The notes: generated by a model not told the origin, from the letters alone. Numbered from the stretch's first letter, positions 15,541-23,335 are shown. The stretch: 25,556 bases of DNA from SVQP01 sp045650025 (GCA_045650025.1 JAZRQR010000013.1:1-25556), one strand, 5' to 3'. Program-made: numbers and translations.

Positions 15541-15575
15541 AAATTATCTTTTTTATAGCCCTTACACAACGCAGA
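15539..15575 (+). repeat. Left copy of an imperfect direct repeat
   Basis: The 25 bases at 15551-15575 match 16573-16597 at 20 positions, sharing TTTTATAGCC at the left and GCAGA at the right. The similarity continues upstream (caaaattatc against caaaaatatc). Each copy runs straight into a terminator hairpin. Confidence 0.65.
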
Positions 15576-15603
15576 GGCACCCAATAGGGTGCCTTTTTGC
15601 GTT
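15568..15603 (+). terminator. Terminator downstream of the rhamnosidase gene
   Basis: Stem AGGCACCC/GGGTGCCT (15575-15582 with 15587-15594) on a four-base loop, then TTTT. An outer AACGCA/TGCGTT pairing (15568-15573 with 15598-15603) extends it. It lies 230 bases past the operon's last stop, so it may belong to the mini-ORF or to lost sequence. Confidence 0.8.
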
Positions 15604-15659
15604 GGATGCGGCGGCAAATTTCACTGAAGCGGTGGGAGCAAGACCGGTTGTATTTATAC

Positions 15660-15688
15660 TTGAAAAATAATCAATTTTATGCTATAAT
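15660..15688 (+). promoter_or_regulatory. Promoter of the DUF3592-like membrane-protein gene
   Basis: TTGAAA (15660-15665), 17-base spacer, TATAAT (15683-15688), about 32 bases upstream of the start codon. Confidence 0.75.
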
Positions 15689-15720
15689 GATATCATCAAT
15701 GCGAAAGGCGGTATTGTGCT

Positions 15721-16554
15721 ATGAAAAATAGGCGTTTTTCCAATAGATATTCTTGGGCAGATAGCATTCTGGAATCCAAGACGGGCACGATTATCGTCGG
15801 AATCTTGGCAATTCTTTTCGGTGCGTTTTTCGCACTCGTACAAATGGAAAATAAGCCGATTCCGCGCTCGGAGGCGGTTGCTTATTCGGGTGAGTTTGAG
15901 GAATATGAGACTTGGGAAAATTACAGGACGATCATTTTCGCAGACGGGTCCTCCTATAGCGTATTCCCACACACTGAAACACAGGATTTTGCCGATACGA
16001 TGAGCTCGCTGCAAAAGGGAACAACGCTTGATATTTTGGTCAATCCCAACAATGATTATGTTGTGGAAATTGTAGCGGGGTCAAGAGAAATTTTGAATTT
16101 CGAAGAATCGCAGGCTGCGTTGGATGCTTACGACAACGGCTACATCGCGATCGGGGTGTTTAGCTGCTGTTGCGGTGTCTTCATCATTATATATGGCTTT
16201 GTTTCTTCCGCACAAAAGAAAAAGGAGATTGAAAAGCACGCCAAAAAGGCGAAACGGCGCGCGAGCGGAGCAGATGACAAGCCTGTCAGACATGCAGACC
16301 GTGCTGCTAAAGTCAGAATCTTACTGAAGGCGTGTGTGGAGGGGTATGAAATTTGCTATCGCAGGGTAAAAAGCGTTAACGAGCTTGTGATTAACGGCGT
16401 TGTTTACGACGAGAAAAAGGGAGTTGCAGAATTTGCCCACACGCTCAGCGCAGTTGTAGACGGACACACGATTGAGGCGGGGCTTAGCGATGACAGCTAC
16501 AGCTATATCATATTTGACGGAGAATGCTTAGCCAATAAACGGCGAATCATATGA
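15721..16554 (+). CDS. DUF3592-like two-helix membrane protein of unknown function
   Basis: A 277-residue protein with membrane helices at about 22-41 and 140-163. Between them is an extracytoplasmic beta-rich domain (YRTIIFADGSSYSVFP, then GTTLDILVNPNNDYVVEI) whose ending resembles DUF3592 proteins. A Lys/Arg-rich segment follows (KKKEIEKHAKKAKRR), then a cytoplasmic tail domain from about residue 200 with repeated beta-type strands. I do not recognise the tail and assign no function. The ribosome site is poor (AAAGGCGG, about nine bases upstream). Its sequence is visibly more AT-rich than the glycosidase genes on both sides, and it has its own promoter and terminator and similar repeats on both flanks. 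This suggests an independently acquired unit. Confidence 0.7.
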   Translation: MKNRRFSNRYSWADSILESKTGTIIVGILAILFGAFFALVQMENKPIPRSEAVAYSGEFEEYETWENYRTIIFADGSSYSVFPHTETQDFADTMSSLQKGTTLDILVNPNNDYVVEIVAGSREILNFEESQAALDAYDNGYIAIGVFSCCCGVFIIIYGFVSSAQKKKEIEKHAKKAKRRASGADDKPVRHADRAAKVRILLKACVEGYEICYRRVKSVNELVINGVVYDEKKGVAEFAHTLSAVVDGHTIEAGLSDDSYSYIIFDGECLANKRRII

Positions 16555-16561
16555 CACGCGG

Positions 16562-16597
16562 CAAAAATATCCTTTTATAGCCGTTGTATAAAGCAGA
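16562..16597 (+). repeat. Right copy of the imperfect direct repeat
   Basis: Partner of the element at 15539-15575; the core is 16573-16597. It begins eight bases after the stop codon of the membrane-protein gene and again leads directly into a terminator stem. Confidence 0.65.
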
Positions 16598-16661
16598 AAA
16601 CCACCCCGATTGGCGTGACACGCCGTTGCAGTAGCGAGACTATCGGGCTGGTTTTCTTTTT
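16596..16661 (+). terminator. Terminator after the DUF3592-like gene
   Basis: A long stem (16596-16610 with 16642-16656, one C-C mismatch) followed by TTTTT. The 31-base loop contains a second small hairpin, GGCGT/ACGCC (16612-16624). Confidence 0.85.
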
Positions 16662-16690
16662 GCTTCCATCGAATCGTTGCGCTCTCTTTC

Positions 16691-16719
16691 TTGACAAATC
16701 TCTTCCTTTGCATTATAAT
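16691..16719 (+). promoter_or_regulatory. Perfect-consensus sigma-A promoter
   Basis: TTGACA (16691-16696), exactly 17 bases, TATAAT (16714-16719). It is 40 bases before the start of the PHP gene and likely drives the whole operon to 21871. Confidence 0.9.
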
Positions 16720-16758
16720 TGATTATATCATATCCGTCAATTTGAACCGGAGGTGCTT

Positions 16759-17457
16759 ATGAGCGAGCAGAAGCTTTACAAATACGAAATGCACATTCAC
16801 ACAGACCCCTGCAGCGGCGGTGGTTCGCCTATTTGCGATCATATTGACGCCTTGATCGCAAAGGGGTACAGCGGCATGGTGGTGACCAACCACTTTTATT
16901 TTGGTGACACCCGTATTGATCGCAATCTGCCCTGGGCGGAGTTTGTGGACGCGTACCGTCAGGACTATCTGTACGGTCTTGCGTATGCGCGCACATTGGA
17001 TTTTGACCTTTTGTTTGGTCTGGAGGAGCACGTGGGGTACGGGCAGGAGGTGCTGATGTACGGCATCACGCCCGAGCTGATCGAGGCGCACCCCGAACTC
17101 AAGATGGCGAGTGCGGACAAGTATGCCGAGGTGGTGCACGCCGCAGGCGGCTTGATCTATCAGGCGCACCCCTACCGCGACCGCGCGTATATTCCGCGCC
17201 CCTATCCGCTGGAGTGCCTGGATCGGCTGGACGGCATTGAGGTGTACAACGCGGGCAATTTTCCCGAATGGAATGAGAGCGCCCGCAGGCTTGCGGACGA
17301 GCGTGGGCTTGCATGCGTGTCCGGCTCGGACGGGCACAGCACCGAAACGGCAGGCAGAGCGGGTATTGCCGTCAAGGAGAGGATCCGCACCAATGAGGAC
17401 CTGATCCGCGTGCTGAAGAGCGGTGAGTATGCTCTTCTGCAGGGCGAAACCAACTGA
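16759..17457 (+). CDS. PHP-domain phosphoesterase-like protein
   Basis: A 232-residue metal-dependent PHP-fold protein. Metal ligands appear in family order: HIHTDPCSGGG (His12, His14), VTNHF (His45), GLEEHV (Glu89/Glu90), QAHPYR (His137), EVYNAG (Glu161, Asn165) and SGSDGHSTE (Asp191, His193). This short form is common in clostridia and usually of unassigned substrate; phosphoester hydrolysis is the expected chemistry. I chose ATG 16759, with GGAGG at 16749-16753, over an in-frame GTG at 16753 that falls on the ribosome site itself. It is the first gene of an operon with an aldo/keto reductase 18 bases downstream and then a GH106-like glycosidase, so a sugar phosphate is a reasonable guess. 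Confidence 0.85.
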   Translation: MSEQKLYKYEMHIHTDPCSGGGSPICDHIDALIAKGYSGMVVTNHFYFGDTRIDRNLPWAEFVDAYRQDYLYGLAYARTLDFDLLFGLEEHVGYGQEVLMYGITPELIEAHPELKMASADKYAEVVHAAGGLIYQAHPYRDRAYIPRPYPLECLDRLDGIEVYNAGNFPEWNESARRLADERGLACVSGSDGHSTETAGRAGIAVKERIRTNEDLIRVLKSGEYALLQGETN

Positions 17458-17475
17458 TAGCGAAGAGGTAACGAT

Positions 17476-18483
17476 ATGGAATACAGAGTGCTTGGAAAAA
17501 CGGGATTGCAGATTTCACGCCTGGGCTTTGGCGGCATTCCCATTCAGAAAAGTGATGCGGAGAATACCAAAAAGCTGATCGACGAGCTGATTTTGCAGGG
17601 CGTAAATTTCATTGACACCGCGCGCGGCTATACGGTCAGCGAGGAGTATCTGGGCTATGCGCTCCGTGGTGTCCGAGACAAATTTGTGCTTGCCACCAAG
17701 AGCATGGCGCGCACCGCAGATGCAATGGCGTGTGACATCCAGACCAGCCTGCACAATCTCGGCACCGACTATATTGACCTGTATCAGGTGCACAACCCGG
17801 GAGGGCGGGATCTGGAAACGGTGACCTCGGCGGGCGGCGCGCTGGAAGCGTTGCAAGCAGCAAAGGCAGCAGGCAAGATCGGGCATATCGGCATCACCTT
17901 ACATTCGGTAGAGCTGTTTGCGAAAGCTCTGGAGCTGCCTTGGGTGGAGACCGTGATGTTTCCTTACAACATTGTGGAAACGCAGGGCGAGGAGCTGAGT
18001 GCGCGTTGCGCGGAAAAGAATATTGGCTTTATCTGCATGAAGCCCCTGGCGGGCGGCGCGATTGACGACGCCCACATTGCCATGCGCTTTATCGTGAGCA
18101 ATCCGCACGTGAGTGTGGTGATTCCCGGTATGGCGGACACAGAGGAGATTGCACAAAACGTACAGGCGACCGAGAATACCGCGCCGCTGTGCCAAGAGGA
18201 GCAGGACAAGGTAGCGGCAATCCGCGCACAGCTGGGCACCAATTTCTGCCGCAGATGCAATTATTGCGCACCCTGCACGGTTGGCATCAACATTCCTGCC
18301 GTATTTCTGTTTGAGGGCTACTTTAGCCGATATGATCTTAAACAGTGGGCTGCAAGCCGTTATGCAACCCTTGGCAAGACCGCGTCCGATTGCATTGGCT
18401 GCGGGGATTGCGAGAGCCGTTGCCCCTATTCGCTGCCGATCAGACAGATGCTTGGCGACGTGGCAAAGGTGATGGGGAAGTAA
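17476..18483 (+). CDS. Aldo/keto reductase with C-terminal 4Fe-4S ferredoxin-like domain
   Basis: A 335-residue oxidoreductase. The N-terminal barrel carries the aldo/keto reductase tetrad: Asp47 and Tyr52 in IDTARGYTVSE, Lys75 in LATKS, His106 in YQVHNP. The phosphate-binding end of the barrel is seen as VSVVIPGM. Two cysteine clusters follow: Cys258, 261, 264 and 267 (FCRRCNYCAPC), then Cys306, 309, 312 and 316 (CIGCGDCESRCP, classic 4Fe-4S spacing). The combination is typical of anaerobic clostridial enzymes annotated as aldo/keto reductase or predicted oxidoreductase. AAGAGGT precedes the ATG. Its position suggests processing of an aldehyde or sugar derivative made in the same pathway. 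The substrate is unknown. Confidence 0.92.
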   Translation: MEYRVLGKTGLQISRLGFGGIPIQKSDAENTKKLIDELILQGVNFIDTARGYTVSEEYLGYALRGVRDKFVLATKSMARTADAMACDIQTSLHNLGTDYIDLYQVHNPGGRDLETVTSAGGALEALQAAKAAGKIGHIGITLHSVELFAKALELPWVETVMFPYNIVETQGEELSARCAEKNIGFICMKPLAGGAIDDAHIAMRFIVSNPHVSVVIPGMADTEEIAQNVQATENTAPLCQEEQDKVAAIRAQLGTNFCRRCNYCAPCTVGINIPAVFLFEGYFSRYDLKQWAASRYATLGKTASDCIGCGDCESRCPYSLPIRQMLGDVAKVMGK

Positions 18484-18573
18484 ACCCATTCAAGATATAA
18501 CACCCGATCCGTGTGTCATAACGCGGAGAATTTACCATTTTGCAGGGCGCGTAAGGCGCAAAAGGAGAACACC

Positions 18574-21072
18574 GTGTACAGACATCCTGTATCCAAAGCA
18601 TTTTCAGCGGATGCATTCCGCGCCCCCCAAGGGGAGCATGCGCCCATTTATTCCTGGGTATGGAATGCCAAGCTCAGCCATGAGCAGACCGACGCGCAGC
18701 TGGACGAGATGCAACGCCTTGGCATTCGCGCGTTTTACATCATTCCTGAGCCCACCTATTTCCGTCCGATCTCTATGCCCACCGAGCTGGAGCCGGACTA
18801 TCTGACCCCCGAATATTTTGCGCAGTATGAATACGCCATTCGCGCGGCAGCAGCGCGCGGCATGCATTGCTGGCTGTATGACGAGGGCGGTTGGCCAACG
18901 GGCGGTGCTTGCGGCAAGGTGCTGGCTGCACATCCCGAGACCAATAAGCAGCTTTTGCGCCATGCCACGCACACGTACGCAGCCGGTCAGACGCTGGCAT
19001 ACCACCACGAAAACGCGATTGCCGCATTTGCAGGCACAAAGCAGCTTGCCCCCGGACACGTGTTTGAGAGCGAAACGGCTGTGGTGGAATTTTACACCGA
19101 GGGCGTGACCCGGTTTGGTCCCAACGGCCCGCTGTGGCCCGATTATCCCGACCTGACGCGCAAGGATGCCACCGATGCCTTTATTGAAATGACGCACGAG
19201 GGCTACCGCCGCGTGCTGGAGGACACCTTTGGCTCTCACGTTTCCGCCATGTTTACCGATGAGCCCAAGGCGCCCGGTCAAGCCATTTGCTACCGCGAGC
19301 TGATGCAGGATTTCAAAGAGCTGCATGGCGAGTCCATCGTGCCGTACCTGCCCATGATCGCAGGCGTGGCAGAGCCGGACGAGCAGGGCGCGCAGGTGCT
19401 TCGCAGATGGTACGATTTTTGCAGCCGCAGATTCTGCGATGCGTTTTTGAACACCTGCAAGCAATGGTGCCACGAGCACAACTTGCTCTTTACGGGGCAC
19501 ATGGATCAGGATCACATCCCTGACGGCTGCACCACGGGCGGTGGCTGCAGCTACCATCTGATGCGTACGCTGCGCTGCCTGGACATTCCGGGCGTAGACG
19601 TGATCTGGCGTCAGATCTATCCGGGGCAGGAGAAAGTGATGCCCACGGGTGAGCGCATCGCCCAAAACGGCTTTTTCCCGCGCTATGCGTCCTCTGCCAT
19701 GGAGCAGATTGGCGGTAGCTATGCCATGTCCGAGACCTTTGCGGTGTACGGCAACGGCTTGACCTATGCGCTGATGCGCCATTGTCTGGGTTACCAGGCG
19801 GTGCGCGGCATCAACGTCTTTAATATGATGTTGATCTCCTACGGACGCCATGGATACATGCAGGCGGGCGAGCAGCCCACCTTCCATGAGCAGCTGCCGT
19901 ATTTTGCCGATCTTGCGCTGATCAACCGCTATGCCGAGCGACTTTCCTACGTCTGCTCGGTAGGCGAGCGCGTGTGCGACACCGCGCTGTATTATCCCGT
20001 CAACGATTTCTGGGTGAGCAACCGCAGCGCGGCGCTTTCCCGTGCGTTTGACGAGCTGGGACGCGCGCTGGAGGATCGCGGCATTGATTTTGATATTGTG
20101 GACGATGACGTGCTGGCGGATGCCAAGGGCATTGACGCAGGGCAGATCTGCATGGGCAATGCGGTCTATACCAAGCTGGTCGTACCGTCTGGGGCGTATC
20201 TGCCCGCGCAGACGCGCACCATCTTAGCACGTTTTCGTGCAGGCGGCGGCACCGTGCTGCACGCGGCGGACGGTCTGCGTCCTGCCGTGCAGATGTGCGG
20301 TGCGCACGAGCGTGTGCGCGTGATGCAGCGTCACTTGGAAAACGGCGAGCTGTATTGCCTGTATAACGAGCACACCGAGGCGGCGGATTTTGATCTGCAC
20401 GTCCCTCTGGAGCATGCATACCGCACGGATCTGGAAAGCGGTGAGCTGTATGCTTGCAAGGTGGGCGAGAGCGGCGTGCACGTGACGCTGGAGTCAGGCG
20501 AGACGGTTGCCATTCTGGTGACGAGTCAAGCCCTTGACGCCAAGCAGCAGCCGTGCGGCACGTGCAGCACGGTGGTGCCTGCGCAATATACCCTGATCCC
20601 CGGCAGCGGCTTTACGTTTGGCGAGGCAGGAATCCGCACGCAGCCATGCGAGCAAGCTCCAATGTCCGTTACGCTTGGCGCATGGGAGGAGTATCTGGGC
20701 AAGGAATTTTCGGGTAGCGCCACCTATGAAACCGCGTTTGATTGCGCGCATCCCGAGCGGATGGGTGCATGCATTGTCGAGATCGGCGAGGTGCAGTACA
20801 CCTGCGAGGTTTTGGTCAACGGCGTGTCGGTGGGTACGCGCCTGATGGCACCCTATCGCTACGAGGTGCCCACTGCGCTGCTGGGGCAACACAACGTGCT
20901 GCAGCTGCGTGTGACCAATACGCCCTCCAACCAGTACCTGTGCACCGACTTTTTTGATCGCTACCAGCCTTGGCAGCTCTCGCCTTATTACGTCAAGGAA
21001 AAGGCGTTTATGCAGGACACGGCAGGCGGCGGCTTGATCGGACCTGTGAAAATTCATTTGTATGAAGCATAA
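18574..21072 (+). CDS. GH106-like glycosidase, putative alpha-L-rhamnosidase
   Basis: An 832-residue protein resembling GH106. The opening of the barrel shows YSWVWNAKLSHEQTDAQLDEM, then MQRLGIRAFYIIP, and the landmark CWLYDEGGWPTGG (Asp103, Glu104). Later barrel segments include SAMFTDEPKAPG and FTGHMDQDH. Residues 697 to about 820 form a jelly-roll sugar-binding domain (EYLGKEFSGSATYET, CEVLVNGVSVG, HNVLQLRVTNTPSNQY), also typical of GH106 and GH2 enzymes. The start is GTG 18574 with AAAGGAG at 18561-18567; an upstream ATG at 18511 has no good ribosome site and adds 21 atypical residues. There is no signal peptide. It lies 90 bases after the reductase gene. Rhamnosidase activity is inferred from family only; related uncharacterised families share these motifs. 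Confidence 0.72.
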   Translation: MYRHPVSKAFSADAFRAPQGEHAPIYSWVWNAKLSHEQTDAQLDEMQRLGIRAFYIIPEPTYFRPISMPTELEPDYLTPEYFAQYEYAIRAAAARGMHCWLYDEGGWPTGGACGKVLAAHPETNKQLLRHATHTYAAGQTLAYHHENAIAAFAGTKQLAPGHVFESETAVVEFYTEGVTRFGPNGPLWPDYPDLTRKDATDAFIEMTHEGYRRVLEDTFGSHVSAMFTDEPKAPGQAICYRELMQDFKELHGESIVPYLPMIAGVAEPDEQGAQVLRRWYDFCSRRFCDAFLNTCKQWCHEHNLLFTGHMDQDHIPDGCTTGGGCSYHLMRTLRCLDIPGVDVIWRQIYPGQEKVMPTGERIAQNGFFPRYASSAMEQIGGSYAMSETFAVYGNGLTYALMRHCLGYQAVRGINVFNMMLISYGRHGYMQAGEQPTFHEQLPYFADLALINRYAERLSYVCSVGERVCDTALYYPVNDFWVSNRSAALSRAFDELGRALEDRGIDFDIVDDDVLADAKGIDAGQICMGNAVYTKLVVPSGAYLPAQTRTILARFRAGGGTVLHAADGLRPAVQMCGAHERVRVMQRHLENGELYCLYNEHTEAADFDLHVPLEHAYRTDLESGELYACKVGESGVHVTLESGETVAILVTSQALDAKQQPCGTCSTVVPAQYTLIPGSGFTFGEAGIRTQPCEQAPMSVTLGAWEEYLGKEFSGSATYETAFDCAHPERMGACIVEIGEVQYTCEVLVNGVSVGTRLMAPYRYEVPTALLGQHNVLQLRVTNTPSNQYLCTDFFDRYQPWQLSPYYVKEKAFMQDTAGGGLIGPVKIHLYEA

Positions 21073-21085
21073 AGGAGGCTATGCC

Positions 21086-21871
21086 ATGACCGAGTTTGAG
21101 ATACTGGAGGGCATTCGCCGCGAGATGGAGGGCATCCCGGGGCATTTGGGCTTTTACTATAAAAATCTTGTCACAGGCTTTGAATACGGCATTTGTGAAG
21201 AGGAGATCTACGGCGCGGCAAGCGTGATCAAGCTTCCGCTGTTTTTGCACGTGCTGGCAGAGTGTCACAAGGGCAATTTATCGCTGGACGATGGCATTGT
21301 GACCGAGGAGAGCGATAAGGTGCCCAGCTGCGGCGCTTTGAATATGTTTACGGGCAGCGTCAAGACCGATATTCGCACGCTGTGCCGCTTGATGATCTGC
21401 ATTTCGGACAACACCGCCACCAATCGCCTGATCCGCCTGTTTGGCTTTGAGGCGATCGAGCAGGGATTTGCCGAAATGGGGCTGGAGAAGACCCGCATCC
21501 GCCGCAAGCTGTTTGACAGGGAAGCATCGGCACGGGGCGTGCAAAATTCGATCAGCCCCAAGGAGCTGGGGCTTTTGCTGGAGAAGCTGTACCGCGGCGA
21601 GTTTATTGACCGCAAGGTCAGCGATTACGCCATCGAGGTGCTGTGCGAGCAGCAGATCGGGCACAAGCTGGGCGGCAAGCTTGGCGAAAACGTGACTATC
21701 GCGCACAAAACGGGCGAGGACGATTATCTGAGCAACGATATTGGTATTGTGTATGCGGCGCAGCCGTTCGTCATTTGCTTTACGGGGCACGGGACTGACG
21801 TGTACCCCTGGGAGGATCTGATGCGCCGCAGCACGTATGACCTTTACCATGCCAATGGTGCGGGGGAATAA
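21086..21871 (+). CDS. Class A beta-lactamase-fold serine hydrolase
   Basis: A 261-residue protein with the penicillin-recognising serine-enzyme motifs: SVIK (Ser46, Lys49), SDN (107-109) and KTG (208-210). The segment FDREASARGVQNSISP (about 143-158) takes the place of the omega loop and resembles non-lactamase members with an RxxxDxEA pattern. There is no signal peptide, and a true beta-lactamase would need export in a Gram-positive cell, so an intracellular esterase or amidase role is more likely than antibiotic resistance. The start is ATG 21086 with AAAGGAGG at 21071-21078; an in-frame ATG at 21062 overlaps the upstream gene and would contain the ribosome site. It lies 13 bases after the GH106-like gene, so it may remove an ester or amide decoration from the same substrate. 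Confidence 0.85.
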   Translation: MTEFEILEGIRREMEGIPGHLGFYYKNLVTGFEYGICEEEIYGAASVIKLPLFLHVLAECHKGNLSLDDGIVTEESDKVPSCGALNMFTGSVKTDIRTLCRLMICISDNTATNRLIRLFGFEAIEQGFAEMGLEKTRIRRKLFDREASARGVQNSISPKELGLLLEKLYRGEFIDRKVSDYAIEVLCEQQIGHKLGGKLGENVTIAHKTGEDDYLSNDIGIVYAAQPFVICFTGHGTDVYPWEDLMRRSTYDLYHANGAGE

Positions 21872-21880
21872 GGGTGCGGC

Positions 21881-21909
21881 TTGACAAATTACGACGGTTG
21901 TGTAATAAT
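21881..21909 (+). promoter_or_regulatory. Promoter of the small membrane-protein pair
   Basis: Consensus -35 TTGACA (21881-21886), then TAATAAT at 21903-21909 giving a 16 or 17-base spacer. It starts only ten bases after the hydrolase stop. No terminator was seen between them. Confidence 0.6.
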
Positions 21910-21993
21910 AAAATACGATATTGCCGAGCGGTTAGAAAACGTACTCGTGCAAGCCTTGTGTTATAAATCAATCCGGGAAAGGTGGTTGGAAGG

Positions 21994-22473
21994 TTGAAAA
22001 AAACAAAATTGGTGTTTGTCATACTGTTTGTGGTTTCGCTGATCGCTACCGCCTTGCTTTTGCACGTGTTTGCGCCCGCGTACAGAGATAGCTTTATTGT
22101 CTTTGCGGTTGGCGCGATTTTGTGCGTCGTTGCAATTTCTCAAATGCTGCTTTTTCGCAGTTGCAAGGTGAAGGTGCATGCGGTTATGGTTGACTACGGC
22201 TTTGAGCAATTTAAAGCGCACTTGATCAGCTCGCCTACCTTCACGTATGAATACGCAGGCAAGACTTATACGGGGTCTTGCATGGATAGCTTGTCGCAAA
22301 GGTACGTATGCAAGCATTATCGGATAGGGGAATCCTACGAGATCTACCTTTCCCAAAAAGATCCTGCAATCTTCAAGGCAGCCAAGCGTGTCCGCATATT
22401 TGCTTGCTTGATGCTTGCGTTTGGCGCAGGGATCATGGGGCTTTCGGTTTATTCCGCGTTTTTTATGCTCTGA
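21994..22473 (+). CDS. DUF3592-like small membrane protein
   Basis: A 159-residue protein with two N-terminal membrane helices (about 5-23 and 31-50), an extramembrane domain and a final helix near 137-157. The middle part fits DUF3592: SPTFTYEYAGKTYTGS, then YRIGESYEIYLSQKDPAIF. I favour a TTG start at 21994 because AAAGGTGG (21978-21985) is eight bases upstream and the product then begins MKKTKLVF. A GTG at 21982 in the same frame lies on that site. Function is unknown. It shares the DUF3592 signature with the larger protein at 15721-16554 but has no cytoplasmic tail domain. The YhhN-like gene follows after 16 bases. Confidence 0.65.
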   Translation: MKKTKLVFVILFVVSLIATALLLHVFAPAYRDSFIVFAVGAILCVVAISQMLLFRSCKVKVHAVMVDYGFEQFKAHLISSPTFTYEYAGKTYTGSCMDSLSQRYVCKHYRIGESYEIYLSQKDPAIFKAAKRVRIFACLMLAFGAGIMGLSVYSAFFML

Positions 22474-22489
22474 TCTAAAAGGGGAATAT

Positions 22490-23200
22490 ATGCAAAAATT
22501 TTTAAAATCCAAGCGGTTCTGGATATCCTTGACCGCGATATACGTATGCGTGCAGATCGCACTGGGCGTGGCACTGCAGGTGACCGAGGGTAGAGTGGTG
22601 GTGGCTTGCCAATTTGGCGCGATCATTCTTGCCTGCCTGTTTTGCGCGGCGTTTGCCGAGAAGAGCAGCGCATACGCCTTTACGCAGCTGGCACTGGTGT
22701 GCACGGTGTGCGCGGACTATTTTCTGGTATGGTCGCAGCCCATCAAGCAGCTGCCCGCTATGGCGTTCTTTTTGTGTGCGCAGATCGCGTATGCCGCGCG
22801 GTTGTATCTGTTGGCAGGGAAGGGCGAGAGGCGCGCGCAGGTAATCTTGCGCATCGCGCTTTCGGCTTTGATCGTTGCCGTGACCGCGATCGTGCTTGGG
22901 CAAAGCACCGACGCGCTGGCGATGGTGTCTATGCTGTATTACGTGCAGCTGATCCTGAACGTGGTGTTTGCGTTTGCGAGATTTCGCAGACGCGCGATTT
23001 TGGCAATCGGCTTTTTGCTGTTCTTGCTGTGCGATACCGTGATCGGGCTGGATCTGATCAACGGCTATTTGCCCATCCCGCCCGACGCGCTGCTCTACAA
23101 GATCATTCGTCCCGGCTTTAACCTGGCGTGGGCGTTCTATCTGCCCTCGCAGACGCTGTTGTCGGTCAGCCTGTTGCAGGGGAAATTGAAAAGCGAATAA
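22490..23200 (+). CDS. YhhN-like (lysoplasmalogenase family) integral membrane protein
   Basis: A 236-residue polytopic protein with about eight membrane helices. Two Asp-containing segments resemble the YhhN/TMEM86 family, whose animal members hydrolyse lysoplasmalogen: LALVCTVCADYFLVW followed by FFLCAQIAYAARLY, and FLLFLLCDTVIGLDLI. The match is by pattern only and some family positions differ, so it may be a divergent relative of unknown activity. The start is ATG 22490 with AAGGGGA at 22479-22485; an earlier in-frame ATG at 22415 lies inside the upstream gene. It shares a transcript with the DUF3592-like gene and ends before a strong hairpin. Confidence 0.6.
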   Translation: MQKFLKSKRFWISLTAIYVCVQIALGVALQVTEGRVVVACQFGAIILACLFCAAFAEKSSAYAFTQLALVCTVCADYFLVWSQPIKQLPAMAFFLCAQIAYAARLYLLAGKGERRAQVILRIALSALIVAVTAIVLGQSTDALAMVSMLYYVQLILNVVFAFARFRRRAILAIGFLLFLLCDTVIGLDLINGYLPIPPDALLYKIIRPGFNLAWAFYLPSQTLLSVSLLQGKLKSE

Positions 23201-23204
23201 ATGA

Positions 23205-23237
23205 AAAGGACAGAGAGTGCGAAAATCTCTGTCCTTT
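23205..23237. terminator. Strong hairpin terminator, possibly bidirectional
   Basis: A 12-bp perfect stem (23205-23216 with 23226-23237, AAAGGACAGAGA and complement) with a nine-base loop, five bases after the YhhN-like stop. The forward T run is only TTT; read on the minus strand it ends in TTTT followed by an AT-rich tail. Confidence 0.75.
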
Positions 23238-23256
23238 AAGCATGCTTGATACCGTG

Positions 23257-23285
23257 ATTATATCACAAATGCGTGCCGATTGCAA
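23257..23285 (-). promoter_or_regulatory. Orphan minus-strand promoter-like site
   Basis: On the minus strand TTGCAA (23280-23285), 17-base spacer, TATAAT (23257-23262), the -10 being embedded in the dyad GTGAT-TAT-ATCAC. No minus-strand gene follows; the next element is the hairpin at 23205-23237. Confidence 0.45.
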
Positions 23286-23306
23286 GCCCAAATCCCTTTG
23301 CAACTA

Positions 23307-23335
23307 TTGACTTTACAGGGCGCATATGCTAAAAT
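23307..23335 (+). promoter_or_regulatory. Promoter of the PHP phosphatase-EutH operon
   Basis: TTGACT (23307-23312), 17-base spacer, TAAAAT (23330-23335), 39 bases before the start codon. Confidence 0.7.

Noticed and set aside
18604..19887. A 427-codon minus-strand frame opposite the GH106-like gene
   Set aside because: Shadow frame with no start signal; the plus strand carries clear glycosidase motifs.
21086..21871. An antibiotic-resistance beta-lactamase
   Set aside because: The SxxK, SDN and KTG motifs are present, but there is no signal peptide, the omega-loop region resembles non-lactamase hydrolases, and the gene is in a catabolic operon.
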